64,000 bases of DNA from an uncultured Duncaniella sp. (GTDB lineage Bacteria > Bacteroidota > Bacteroidia > Bacteroidales > Muribaculaceae). The translations under genes and the position numbers were made by a program. The DNA is taken from NCBI GenBank assembly GCA_910578615.1, contig CAJTRI010000002.1, positions 109,655 through 173,654 on the forward strand. The letters run 5' to 3'. This document shows positions 45,554-54,384 of this stretch, one piece after another; position 1 is the stretch's first letter; the number at the start of each line of letters is the position of its first letter. A model generated the notes under the pieces. That model made no database searches. It was not told the origin of the DNA and saw only the letters and a list, made by a program, of their open reading frames with translations.

Positions 45554-46870
45554 ATGATTGAGAGGTATAGATTGTATTCAATCATATTCTTTGGTGCGGT
45601 ATGGGTAATGCTGTGCCAGAGATTTGTTTTGGAGGAATTAATTCCGCCTCTCGATGTAATCTCTACTTATATATCCCTTTTGGCGGATGCCATATTCGTG
45701 ATACTCGGCATTGTTACAATCAGAAGCCGTCGGGATATAGCGGTTCTTGGCGCGTTGATTCTTATTTCGCTTATATCAAAGTATCTTAACCACCAAGGTA
45801 TTATAGCGTGGGGGAACGGATTGCGTGATTTCGTAGGCCTTGTGTTTATTGTTCCGTTTATTCGCTATATGATGAGACGTGAGGACTACGCCCGCCGTTT
45901 TACAGAATCAATGGACAGGCAGCTTCTGATATTTCTGTATGTACAGGCTTTCTGTGTGACATGGCAGTTTGCCCTGTACGGGGCGAATGACTCAGGTGGA
46001 GGTTCTCTTGGTTTTGGAGGTTCCGGCATTATCTCGACTTTGATATATGTCGTTTCCTTTTACCTTATTTCGAAGAAATGGGACAGGAATCAGAGCTATA
46101 TCCGTAATGTTATTGAAAACAAGATATATATAATACTTCTTTATCCGACATTCCTCAATGAGACCAAGATAAGTTTTATATATTTGCTTGCTTATTTTGT
46201 ATTTTTGTTGAAGGTTGACAGGCGTTTCATCATCCGTCTGCTCGTGACGATACCGATTATGTCGGTGGTGGTCGTGGCATTGGGATATGTGTACATGTCT
46301 GTCACAAAACAAGACTCTGAGGAGATACTGACGGTTGAGTTTTTTACGGAATATCTCGTTGGCAATGATTTTGACGAACTTGTTGAGGTGGCTATCGCTG
46401 TTCAGGACGAAGATATTGAAACAGACAATTTATGGGCTGTGGATCTACCTCGTCTGGGGCGTTTTTTTATTCTGCCTGAGATTATGAAGTCTGCTGACGG
46501 CGGCATGATGTGGGGAGCCGGTCTCGGGCAATTCAAAGGCGACAATGTGATCGTATTGTCTGCGTTTAGTCGTCAGAACCGATGGTTTCTTCAAGGTTCG
46601 GTCACGATGTTGTTCAGCATGTTGGTTCAGATCGGGATAATAGGGCTTCTATGGTATCTTGTCAATGTCATTACCATTATATTTACCAGTAATAAATTTC
46701 TGAATGCCAACAACCTGAGGTTATATCTTCTGTTGGTATTCATGATGCTGTTAGTATACAATGATTCATTCCGTTATGCTTATTTCTGTGCGATATTCTT
46801 TTATATCAGTATGGAAGGTTTGCAGATTGCTGGTAAGGAGGATAAGACTCCAAATTCCGCCCGTGTATGA
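45554..46870 (+). CDS. Polytopic membrane protein, probable Wzy-like polysaccharide polymerase
   Basis: A 438-aa inner-membrane protein with about 10 hydrophobic segments (IIFFGAVWVMLCQRF, VISTYISLLADAIFVILGIV, LVTIPIMSVVVVALGYVYM, VTMLFSMLVQIGIIGLLWYLV and others). A larger extracytoplasmic loop lies near residues 255-335 (LTVEFFTEYLVGNDFDEL ... GAGLGQFKGD), the layout seen in O-antigen polymerases. No motif is diagnostic, so the call rests on topology and context. The gene is visibly richer in A/T than its neighbours, common for polymerase genes that vary between strains. It overlaps the next gene by 4 bases (ATGA). Confidence 0.65.
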   Translation: MIERYRLYSIIFFGAVWVMLCQRFVLEELIPPLDVISTYISLLADAIFVILGIVTIRSRRDIAVLGALILISLISKYLNHQGIIAWGNGLRDFVGLVFIVPFIRYMMRREDYARRFTESMDRQLLIFLYVQAFCVTWQFALYGANDSGGGSLGFGGSGIISTLIYVVSFYLISKKWDRNQSYIRNVIENKIYIILLYPTFLNETKISFIYLLAYFVFLLKVDRRFIIRLLVTIPIMSVVVVALGYVYMSVTKQDSEEILTVEFFTEYLVGNDFDELVEVAIAVQDEDIETDNLWAVDLPRLGRFFILPEIMKSADGGMMWGAGLGQFKGDNVIVLSAFSRQNRWFLQGSVTMLFSMLVQIGIIGLLWYLVNVITIIFTSNKFLNANNLRLYLLLVFMMLLVYNDSFRYAYFCAIFFYISMEGLQIAGKEDKTPNSARV

Positions 46871-47925
46871 ACATCCCCTCTGTACCTGTGGTATCGGTTA
46901 TAATACCTGTATATAATGTTGAGAATTATCTTGTTTCCTGCATCCAGAGTATAAGGAAGCAGACATTCGGAGATCTCGAGATAATATTGGTGGATGATGG
47001 TTCGACGGACTCGTCAGGCAGGCTTTGTGATGTTTTGTCAAAAGAGGATGACCGTATAATGGTAGTCCACAAGAAGAACGCAGGGCTTGGTATGGCCCGC
47101 AATACAGGGTTGGATCATGCGAGAGGCGAATGGGTGATGTTTGTCGATTCAGATGACTTTATAGCTGTTAATGCGATAGAGCATTGTCTCGATATTGCTG
47201 ACAGGGAAAGAGTGGATCAGGTCAGGTTCTTGTTCGAGCATTTCAAAGATGGTGATAACGTCTCATCGGAAAACTATGTGCACCCTGGTTCATTCTGTAT
47301 GATTGGTGACCGGCTTTGGGAAAAGATGGAACCTATGATGGCCGGAATGGCACCGTTATATAAATCTCCTAAATTGAAGGCTCCTTCAGAGGGTAGTGCC
47401 TGTACGGCTCTTTACAGACGCCGGGTGATAGAACAATATGGGTTGAGATTCCATTCCGAACGTGAATTTATCAGTGAGGATTATCTGTTCAATATAGAGT
47501 ATGGTGTAGTATGTGGCCCGATAGCCTATACTGGCAATAGATTCTATTTTTACAGAGAAAATCCAGATTCTCTGACACGTTCGTTCCGTTCTGACAGGGT
47601 AGAACGCTCCGTAAAGTACTGTGATTATCTTGAAAAGCGTTTGAGAGAGCTTGGCTATGGCTATGCCTCGCATTTTGCCATGGGTTCCATGATGGGCTAT
47701 CTTAGAGATCATACCCGTCATATCTTTGCCTCTCCCATGTCCGGGAAGGAAAAGAGAAAGATGTATGAGATGGCTGTACGCCATCCTTATGTTGATAGGA
47801 TGGCCCGTGAATATCGGTTTACAGGTGGTACGTTGCTCCCGAGAATAGCTTTCTTTGTAAGGAATTCATACTTTATGAGCAAGATGTTATACAGTCTCAA
47901 CGATTTTCGGAAGAGGTGGTCTTAG
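46867..47925 (+). CDS. Family 2 glycosyltransferase
   Basis: Transfers a sugar from a nucleotide donor to a lipid-linked acceptor, probably for the exopolysaccharide of this cluster. The 352-aa protein opens with VSVIIPVYNVENYLVSCI and DLEIILVDDGSTDSSG, the GT-A donor-binding motifs. MFVDSDDFI (near residue 97) holds the DxD-type metal site. ISEDYLFNIEYG around 200 gives the acidic pair usually involved in catalysis. A C-terminal helix region may contact the membrane. It starts within the polymerase stop codon. Its last 29 bases overlap the 3' end of tamB on the other strand. Confidence 0.92.
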   Translation: MNIPSVPVVSVIIPVYNVENYLVSCIQSIRKQTFGDLEIILVDDGSTDSSGRLCDVLSKEDDRIMVVHKKNAGLGMARNTGLDHARGEWVMFVDSDDFIAVNAIEHCLDIADRERVDQVRFLFEHFKDGDNVSSENYVHPGSFCMIGDRLWEKMEPMMAGMAPLYKSPKLKAPSEGSACTALYRRRVIEQYGLRFHSEREFISEDYLFNIEYGVVCGPIAYTGNRFYFYRENPDSLTRSFRSDRVERSVKYCDYLEKRLRELGYGYASHFAMGSMMGYLRDHTRHIFASPMSGKEKRKMYEMAVRHPYVDRMAREYRFTGGTLLPRIAFFVRNSYFMSKMLYSLNDFRKRWS

Positions 47926-50900
47926 TGCTGTCGGCAGGCTGTTTCTCCTTGTTTTTGTTCTGACGACGCAACCATCCGAACGGGTTGATAGTGTCGAATT
48001 CGCGTTTGATGACCACGCCTATTCCCTGAGTGGTCAGGGCGCTTTTCAGATAATAGTTCTGGTCATTATAACGGTTGTAGGCTTTCAGCTGGAACGTACC
48101 TGCACGGTTGAGAAGGTATCGAATGTCGAAATCTCCGATAAAACTGTTGTTGTTGAGAGATTTGTCCCTATATCCAAGATTTCCGTTAAGAAGAAGCCTG
48201 TTGTCGAGAAGGTGGCTTGAAAGTGCCACGTCTACCTCTACGTCCGAAAAGTCTCCTCGGTCACTACGTATGGCCGGAGCTATGCTCCAATTGTCGGATA
48301 GCTGCCCGAGCATGGAGCCGAGGCGGGATGACAGCGTGGACGAGGCTACCGAGACAAGTTCGTTGCCATGGGTGGCCGACATATAGTCGGGTGTATAGAA
48401 ACGGTTTAGGGCAAGAAGATATATGATCTGTCTATCCATCATTTCATCTGTTGATATGATGGAGCGTACCTTGCGGTAAGTGTCGGCTGTCAGTGAGGGA
48501 AATTCGAGATCGAATCCTATCTCGGGCTGGCGCATGTCACCTTTGGCTGCAAGGAGGGCGTTTACACGCACATTAGTTCTGTTGAGTTCGGGGTCTTCAA
48601 GGAATGATTCGTCAAGGTCGCTGAGGTTGGCATTGGTAGTGTATGCAGCCGTAATGTCGAGCTGGGCTGCATAAGGGTCTCCCCGGAACTCGATGCTGCT
48701 TCCTTCGCGTATTATAAAGTCTTTTACCACGATGTCCTGCAATGTGAAGTTGTAGGAACCACGGTTGAGCGTATATTTTCCCCACATGTTAAGGTCTCCT
48801 GCCGAGTCATAGGTCATTCGCAGGTGTCCTGTGCCGTGAGCGGTTATTTTGTCTCCTCCGACCGGATCCATTATAAGGTAAAGAGTGGCATCGGGCGTGA
48901 CGTCTACATTGAACTCCATACGGTACTCAGTCGGAGTCCCGCTTTCCTCTTTTCTTATGCGGTCTCGCAACTGTCGTACTATCAGAGGTGTCGGGTCGAG
49001 CGCGGCTATGGAGTCTTTGCGAGCCTTGTCCCGGTCACGGAATGTGATGAAATTGTATTCTGCCGTCTGTTCGCGATCATCGAGTACGAATGTGAAGGTC
49101 GAGCGTGGCTCGGTGACCATATTGACATTTATGTTGATAAGTCCGGGTGCGCCGGTGACGGTGGCACCTCCGCGCCCGTAGATACGCCCGAACCAGGCGT
49201 CTTCCGTCTCCCGCTCGCCCACATCGTAGACAAGAAGATTGGAGGCATCGGTGATCTCGAAATCAAAGGTCGGGTCATGGAACTGCCTGTGGCCAACTCG
49301 TCCGCTAAGACGGGCGTTCCTGCCATATTTGTCGGAAAGAACCACGTCGTTGAACTCTATGCGTCCCGGACGCAGGTGGACGGAATCGGTCACATGGTAG
49401 ACTGTGTTTGTGAAATCAAGCCTTAGTCCGAAATTGTTGGCGAAAATGTCTCCTTCCATGTCAAGATCCTTGAACGTGCCGAATAGATGTGCATTCCCGG
49501 AGACGGTTCCTGAGATGTGGGATGTGAATGCCGACATGAACGGAAGCATGAATTCGACCGGGCTTTCATCGGCAGTGAAGCGGAAGTCAAGAGCCTCGCT
49601 CAGAGGATTGATGAAACCACGCACGAGGGCTTTTCGTCCGTTGGCCTGACTGATGTCGGCATTGATGATAATGTCTTTGGTGGTTGTGTCCCAGTATGAC
49701 ACTATCTCTCCGTCACCCATTACGCAGTGATTGTAACTCAGGTCTGTTACTGATAGTCCGGGGGTGTAGAGTCCGGGCTGGCGTGACAGTAGCGACTCGC
49801 CGAAGAGTCTGCCTGTGGCCCTGCCTCCGAAATTTACGGCATCGCTTATAGCGAGAGTCTCAAATATATAGTCGAGGTCGATGTGATCAAGAGCCACGGT
49901 CACACGGTCGGTTGAGTCCTTGGATGCCACTCCGTTTATTGTAAGGCTCTGGCCGTGTCTTCCACCTCCGAACCCGTTGACCGCTATCCGTCCGGGACGG
50001 ATGTCGATTGTTCCGGGAAATACATTCCAGGCAGAGTCGTTGAACACGAGTTGTGTGGGATGGAATTCGACACGTGTTTCCAGTTCCCCTTTTTCAGCAC
50101 GTGACAGTCTGGTAGAGAAATCAAGCTCTCCGTGGAAGTCGGCGTCGCGGGCTATTTTCCAGTCTATGCCTGTTCTGACGGAGTCATAACCGCCCGAAGA
50201 GGCTATGCTCACCTGCATCGGGCCGTTCTTGGTGGGAAGTGTCGTCCCGGCGTCAAGCATACAGGTGTGGATGCTGCCGTTTACGAGGATGCAGAGGGAG
50301 GTTGATTCGATGAGTTTGTCCTTGTTTTTGAGATATGGAGCGTCAAGCCTCAGGCTCATGCAACGAGACACGGAGTCGGTGGCGCCGTGTAGGGTGACGG
50401 GATATATGAATTCGACAGGCAGTTTGAAAAAGCGGGAAAGCGTGGTATCCGGGTGTATTGTCACATCAAGAGAGGCAAGAGATTTCAGAGGTCTGGTTTC
50501 GTCAGTTTCAGCGGGAGGGATGATGGAAGGGAAGATGTCAGAGACGAGGGAACGCATGTCATCGGCAAGGCCTTTGAATGTGTAGTCTCCTTTTAGAGAG
50601 GCATCAAGGATAGGGCTGGTGACCGAGAGTGTGCGTATAGAGTCAGTCCGGCCTGCTTCTATTTCCAGTGACGGGATATTCAGATTTCGGTTGTCGGTTC
50701 CTTTTGAGACTGTCACATCTTCAAGTCTGAGCCATCCTGAGATTTCGTCAGGTTTACGTCCTCTTATTGATGTGTCTATATTGCCACTGATGGTGGCTGT
50801 GGCGAGTGCGGTTCCCTCTTTCATGAACGGAGAGAGGTCTACTGACCTGATATCGGCAAATAGTTCTGTTGCCGGGTTTTCGCCGGCCATGTCATATCCG

Positions 50901-52450
50901 CCGGAAAGCGTCAGGTCAAGTCCGGCCGAGGTGGATGCGAGACTGAAATCTATGTGCGGCCCTGTAAATGTACCATCGGCAGTTATGTCATTGTACTCGT
51001 TGCCCTTGTATGTCATGGACGAGATTGTCAGTCCGGCGGTACCGTTTATTTTGCGTGGATTGAGGATTGTAAGGTCGGCATGACAGTCGAAAGCTATTTC
51101 GGAAAGAGTCTCGCCTCCTTTGTCGAGGAGTGCTGACGGATTGAATCCGTCAGTGTTTACTGTGCCGTCTATAATCAGTGGCAAGCCTTTGCTTTCGTGT
51201 CTTATACCACAGTCAATGTCCACATTGCCGCAGTCTGTCAGCATGGAGCCGTTGAAGTCAATGCTTCTGCCGCTTAGTCCGAGAGATCCAAGAAGGTTGA
51301 CCTCGCCGAGAGGGGCAAGCCGGCTTAGTTTTTCGTACAGTCCGTGGCCGGGAGCATCAGGTTCTTTTATGATGGCAAGTATGTCAGGCACGCTCACGTT
51401 GACACTCAGGCGCGAGAGGTCGGCGGACAGGCTGTCATTACCGTATCCTATCCCGCAGATTGTTCCGTTGGCTTGAAGATAAGTGTTTTTGTCGCGTAGG
51501 GTGGCCGAAAGTCGCTCTATCTCGATATTGTCGATTGAACCGGCAATATCTATTTCCAGATCAAGCGGTGTGGTCATCGACCCGAGAACAGGTAAGAGCG
51601 GGGAAAGGTCTGAGGGCGTTATATAGGTGTCAGGCAGAGTGGTGATACGGGTGTTGATGAGGTGCGGGTTGATTTTTGCGGAAAGAGGTGACGGGATGGA
51701 TATCTCGTCAAAAGCCAGATGCGACTCTGGGAGATGGAGTGAAAGATTGTTGAGTATGCATGTTTTCTGGTCAATCCTGACATAGGCGGCGAAATCTTTT
51801 ACAGACAGACCGCTGTGTTCGGTTGCTGCAAGTCTCTTTATCTCTCCCTCGATCAGTTCGCTGCTGATGACAGGTGCGCGCATGTCTGCTCTCAGTCCGC
51901 TGATGCCTATATGGTTGGCGTCAAACAGTCCTTCGGAAGCACGAGGTTCGGAAATGACGTCATAATTCAGTGACGACCGGCGTATGACGACCATATTGAC
52001 CGCGAGATCAAACGAGGTCTTCTTTCCAGTGTCCTTTTTTTTGAAACGGGCTATAATAGGGTCTATGTTGAGCGGTGAACCGAGTGAGTCACGGTTCAGA
52101 GATACTTTCATGTCGATTAGTTCGGCATATGTGATGACCCATCTGTTGTTCCAGAGACTCTCGCCTATTCCTATCCCGGCTCCGAGATGTCCCACGCTTA
52201 GGACGGTGTCGCCTCGTTGGTCGGTCACAGAGACATCACGAAGCGTTACGCGGTTGAACGGGGCCACGCTGACACCACCGATTTCAACGGATGTCCCGAG
52301 GAGTTTGGTCAATTCGGTCTCGGCGATAGAGCCTATTTTTTTCTGTATGCCGGGGAGGGAGAGGAGTATGTACAGGATTACCGGCACTGCCACCGGCAGC
52401 GCCAATATTATGACCAATATTGAACGGATTATCCTGTAAAGAGTCTTCAC
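47897..52450 (-). CDS. TamB-family translocation/assembly module protein (AsmA-like bridge)
   Basis: A 1517-aa protein anchored by an N-terminal helix (ILVIILALPVAVPVILYILLSL) and extending through the periplasm as a beta-taco groove. Repeated short strands typical of AsmA-like proteins fill the middle, for example LSINIDGV-type and ADISQANGRKALVRGF. The C-terminal TamB/DUF490 domain is recognisable from about residue 1130: TLYLIMDPVGGDKITAHGTGHLRMTYD, RGSYNFTLQDIVVKDFIIREGSSIEFRGDP, and a barrel-like end. Such proteins move phospholipids and assist barrel assembly. The start is GTG. The family usually pairs with a BamA-like TamA; none is adjacent. Confidence 0.92.
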   Translation of the reverse strand: MKTLYRIIRSILVIILALPVAVPVILYILLSLPGIQKKIGSIAETELTKLLGTSVEIGGVSVAPFNRVTLRDVSVTDQRGDTVLSVGHLGAGIGIGESLWNNRWVITYAELIDMKVSLNRDSLGSPLNIDPIIARFKKKDTGKKTSFDLAVNMVVIRRSSLNYDVISEPRASEGLFDANHIGISGLRADMRAPVISSELIEGEIKRLAATEHSGLSVKDFAAYVRIDQKTCILNNLSLHLPESHLAFDEISIPSPLSAKINPHLINTRITTLPDTYITPSDLSPLLPVLGSMTTPLDLEIDIAGSIDNIEIERLSATLRDKNTYLQANGTICGIGYGNDSLSADLSRLSVNVSVPDILAIIKEPDAPGHGLYEKLSRLAPLGEVNLLGSLGLSGRSIDFNGSMLTDCGNVDIDCGIRHESKGLPLIIDGTVNTDGFNPSALLDKGGETLSEIAFDCHADLTILNPRKINGTAGLTISSMTYKGNEYNDITADGTFTGPHIDFSLASTSAGLDLTLSGGYDMAGENPATELFADIRSVDLSPFMKEGTALATATISGNIDTSIRGRKPDEISGWLRLEDVTVSKGTDNRNLNIPSLEIEAGRTDSIRTLSVTSPILDASLKGDYTFKGLADDMRSLVSDIFPSIIPPAETDETRPLKSLASLDVTIHPDTTLSRFFKLPVEFIYPVTLHGATDSVSRCMSLRLDAPYLKNKDKLIESTSLCILVNGSIHTCMLDAGTTLPTKNGPMQVSIASSGGYDSVRTGIDWKIARDADFHGELDFSTRLSRAEKGELETRVEFHPTQLVFNDSAWNVFPGTIDIRPGRIAVNGFGGGRHGQSLTINGVASKDSTDRVTVALDHIDLDYIFETLAISDAVNFGGRATGRLFGESLLSRQPGLYTPGLSVTDLSYNHCVMGDGEIVSYWDTTTKDIIINADISQANGRKALVRGFINPLSEALDFRFTADESPVEFMLPFMSAFTSHISGTVSGNAHLFGTFKDLDMEGDIFANNFGLRLDFTNTVYHVTDSVHLRPGRIEFNDVVLSDKYGRNARLSGRVGHRQFHDPTFDFEITDASNLLVYDVGERETEDAWFGRIYGRGGATVTGAPGLININVNMVTEPRSTFTFVLDDREQTAEYNFITFRDRDKARKDSIAALDPTPLIVRQLRDRIRKEESGTPTEYRMEFNVDVTPDATLYLIMDPVGGDKITAHGTGHLRMTYDSAGDLNMWGKYTLNRGSYNFTLQDIVVKDFIIREGSSIEFRGDPYAAQLDITAAYTTNANLSDLDESFLEDPELNRTNVRVNALLAAKGDMRQPEIGFDLEFPSLTADTYRKVRSIISTDEMMDRQIIYLLALNRFYTPDYMSATHGNELVSVASSTLSSRLGSMLGQLSDNWSIAPAIRSDRGDFSDVEVDVALSSHLLDNRLLLNGNLGYRDKSLNNNSFIGDFDIRYLLNRAGTFQLKAYNRYNDQNYYLKSALTTQGIGVVIKREFDTINPFGWLRRQNKNKEKQPADSTKTTSSENR

Positions 52451-52459
52451 TCGCCGTTA

Positions 52460-53554
52460 TCACATATATTTGGCCACGGTGCTGTCGAGCTTGGTAATGT
52501 CATCGACACGTGCGGCAATCACTCCTTCGCGATTGATGATGAAGGTGGTAGGGATGGACGAGACGTTGTAGTTGACAAGGTTGGAATTACCGTCGGCAGA
52601 CAGGTTGTTCATTACTGATATCCATGGGAGGTTGGCTGCTGTCTGTTTCCATTTGTATTCATCAGTATCGACGGACACCTGATAGATTTCGAGGCCTTGC
52701 TCATGGTATCTTTCATAAACCTTGTTGAGTTCGATATTGAAGGCCGGTGACCATTCGGTGTTGTAGGCCGTGAAATTAAGCACCACTGTGTTACCCTTGC
52801 TGGTGAGGTCAAGAAGTGAGCGTTCCACGCCCTTGCGGTCAAACAGCTTTATATCAAAAGCTCCGACTTCCTTGGCTTCGATGACATTTCTGGGAGTGGA
52901 TGAGCTGCGTCGGTTCTCTATGAAGAGGCGTTTCAGATAGGATGTGCGCGGGTCTGACGGGCGTGTCTGGTTATAGGCATTGGCGACAGCGCCTATGATG
53001 CGGTGGTCAAGAGAGACGGATGGATTGAACAGAGGTTGTCCCCCTATCTTTTTGCTGATGATATAGTATGATATTATTCCTGACGGGTCGGAGATTACCA
53101 TGTTGCCGAGCGTGCGTTTGAGGCTCTCATCATTTACGACCCCGGAGGCCCCGAGGGTTGCTGCCGATGCGGTCAGAAGAGAGTCTACCCTGACAAGGCT
53201 TTCTGCATGTGCTGAACCTGAGAGAGTATGGTTGGCAGCTATGTCGGGAGCGGTAGCCGTGATGGTGAGAGTCTCGATTGAGTCTATGGGGAAGTAGAGT
53301 GAATTGTCGCCTGTGCGTAAGCGGTAGATGTCAGGATATCCCTGCGGAAGACGGGAATAGTCGAAAGTTCCGTCCTTATCGACCTTTATGGTGTCCATCG
53401 TGTACCAACGGCCTTGGTTGCTCCCCTCGAGCAGGATGGTTTCATTGTCTGACAGACCTTCTATTTTTCCGTGTATGCGCCATTTGTCGCCGTCAGAGCA
53501 TGAGCAGATGAGGAGTGTCGCGGCGACAGCCGCAGTGAGGGATATATTTTTCAT
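52460..53554 (-). CDS. Thioredoxin-fold lipoprotein (DUF4369-like) without redox CxxC
   Basis: A 364-aa lipoprotein with lipobox LICSC (near Cys19). The N-terminal beta-rich domain (about 28-115; WRIHGKIEGLSDNETILLEG) resembles DUF4369. A helical linker follows. The C-terminal thioredoxin-like domain (about 230-364) has GNTVVLNFTAYNTEWSPAFN, where the WCxxC motif is expected; it reads WSPAF, so both cysteines are absent. The cis-Pro loop SSIPTTFIINREG is retained. The protein therefore probably binds or folds rather than oxidises or reduces. It ends 9 bases before tamB, in the same orientation, suggesting one operon. A complete TlpA-like relative lies at 57.7 kb. Confidence 0.85.
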   Translation of the reverse strand: MKNISLTAAVAATLLICSCSDGDKWRIHGKIEGLSDNETILLEGSNQGRWYTMDTIKVDKDGTFDYSRLPQGYPDIYRLRTGDNSLYFPIDSIETLTITATAPDIAANHTLSGSAHAESLVRVDSLLTASAATLGASGVVNDESLKRTLGNMVISDPSGIISYYIISKKIGGQPLFNPSVSLDHRIIGAVANAYNQTRPSDPRTSYLKRLFIENRRSSSTPRNVIEAKEVGAFDIKLFDRKGVERSLLDLTSKGNTVVLNFTAYNTEWSPAFNIELNKVYERYHEQGLEIYQVSVDTDEYKWKQTAANLPWISVMNNLSADGNSNLVNYNVSSIPTTFIINREGVIAARVDDITKLDSTVAKYM

Positions 53555-53740
53555 TATGTTTGTCGTGTAGAGATATCTTTGTTTAATCGGAATGCAAAAT
53601 TAATATTTTTCGGTTGAAGATTCGTTGACACTTGATGCAAAGAATGTTAAAACTCAGATGGTGCCTTTAAACTCTTTCTCTTTCTTGTTGTCTATAATTT
53701 CAGAACGAACAAATTAATAACACATTTAGAGCAATAATCT

Positions 53741-54247
53741 ATGAAGAAATTTATCGTAAGCACCGCTGTACTCCTCGCTACCATTATCGGCTCCGGCAAT
53801 GCCATGGCCCAGAACCCGGCCGTATGTAAGTCCGAATGTCCCAAGAGCGAACAGTGTGCTCCCGGCAAGTGTGATACCGCCAAGTGCTGCAAGGGCGGAG
53901 TGAAAGGACAGTTGGATCCTTTTGCAGGACTCAATCTCACTGACAAGCAGAAGTCCGAGCTTGCAGCCCTCAAAAAAGAGTGCAGGCTTGAACGTGACAA
54001 AAAGAAGTCTTCTGACAAGAATCTCCGCAACGAGAGACGTCAGTGCCGTCAGGAAGCCCGTAAGGAACAGCTTTCCAAGATAAAGGCCATACTTACTCCT
54101 GAGCAGTATCATCAGTTTCTTGAAAACTCATACATACAGCAGTCCGGCAATCGTCACGGCGCCCGTATGGCCAAGGGCAAAAAGATGAAACATGCTGCCA
54201 AGGCACAAAAAGTCGAAAGGCAGGTTAATAGCGACACCAAGAAATAA
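53741..54247 (+). CDS. Cysteine-rich Spy/CpxP-like periplasmic protein
   Basis: A 168-aa exported protein with a signal peptide ending at AMA (residue 23). The mature N-terminus carries six cysteines in 22 residues (Cys29, 33, 39, 44, 49, 50), followed by a Gly-rich break. The rest is helical and highly basic. It contains two copies of the LTxxQ-like pattern of Spy/CpxP proteins, LNLTDKQKSEL and ILTPEQYHQFL. Two more cysteines occur in the helical part. The layout suggests a periplasmic chaperone or sensor with a metal-binding or disulfide-rich head; no family name is certain. A TonB-type receptor gene follows, across an attenuator-like region. Confidence 0.7.
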   Translation: MKKFIVSTAVLLATIIGSGNAMAQNPAVCKSECPKSEQCAPGKCDTAKCCKGGVKGQLDPFAGLNLTDKQKSELAALKKECRLERDKKKSSDKNLRNERRQCRQEARKEQLSKIKAILTPEQYHQFLENSYIQQSGNRHGARMAKGKKMKHAAKAQKVERQVNSDTKK

Positions 54248-54271
54248 TCCGTAATAAAGTTACTAAAATAT

Positions 54272-54312
54272 ATCGGTAGGTCATAGGACGGTTTGTCATA
54301 TGACCTACCGAT
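54272..54312 (+). terminator. Terminator hairpin between the Cys-rich gene and the receptor gene
   Basis: A perfect 14-bp stem (54272-54285 with 54299-54312) with a 13-base loop, followed by a T-rich stretch (ATTTTATTTTATTT from 54311). It lies 24 bases after the plus-strand stop at 54247. Confidence 0.75.
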
Positions 54313-54361
54313 TTTATTTTATTTCTGTATGAAACTATTTCTTTTATTATCCGTCCTATGA
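54281..54361 (+). promoter_or_regulatory. Alternative pairing competing with the terminator (attenuator-like)
   Basis: Bases 54281-54291 are perfectly complementary to 54351-54361 (11 bp). The left arm overlaps the left arm and loop of the terminator hairpin, so the two structures exclude each other. The right arm ends 24 bases before the receptor ATG at 54385. The arrangement would allow the receptor to be controlled after transcription starts; this is inference from pairing only. Confidence 0.45.
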
Positions 54362-54384
54362 GGAAAACAAATTTATTATAACAA

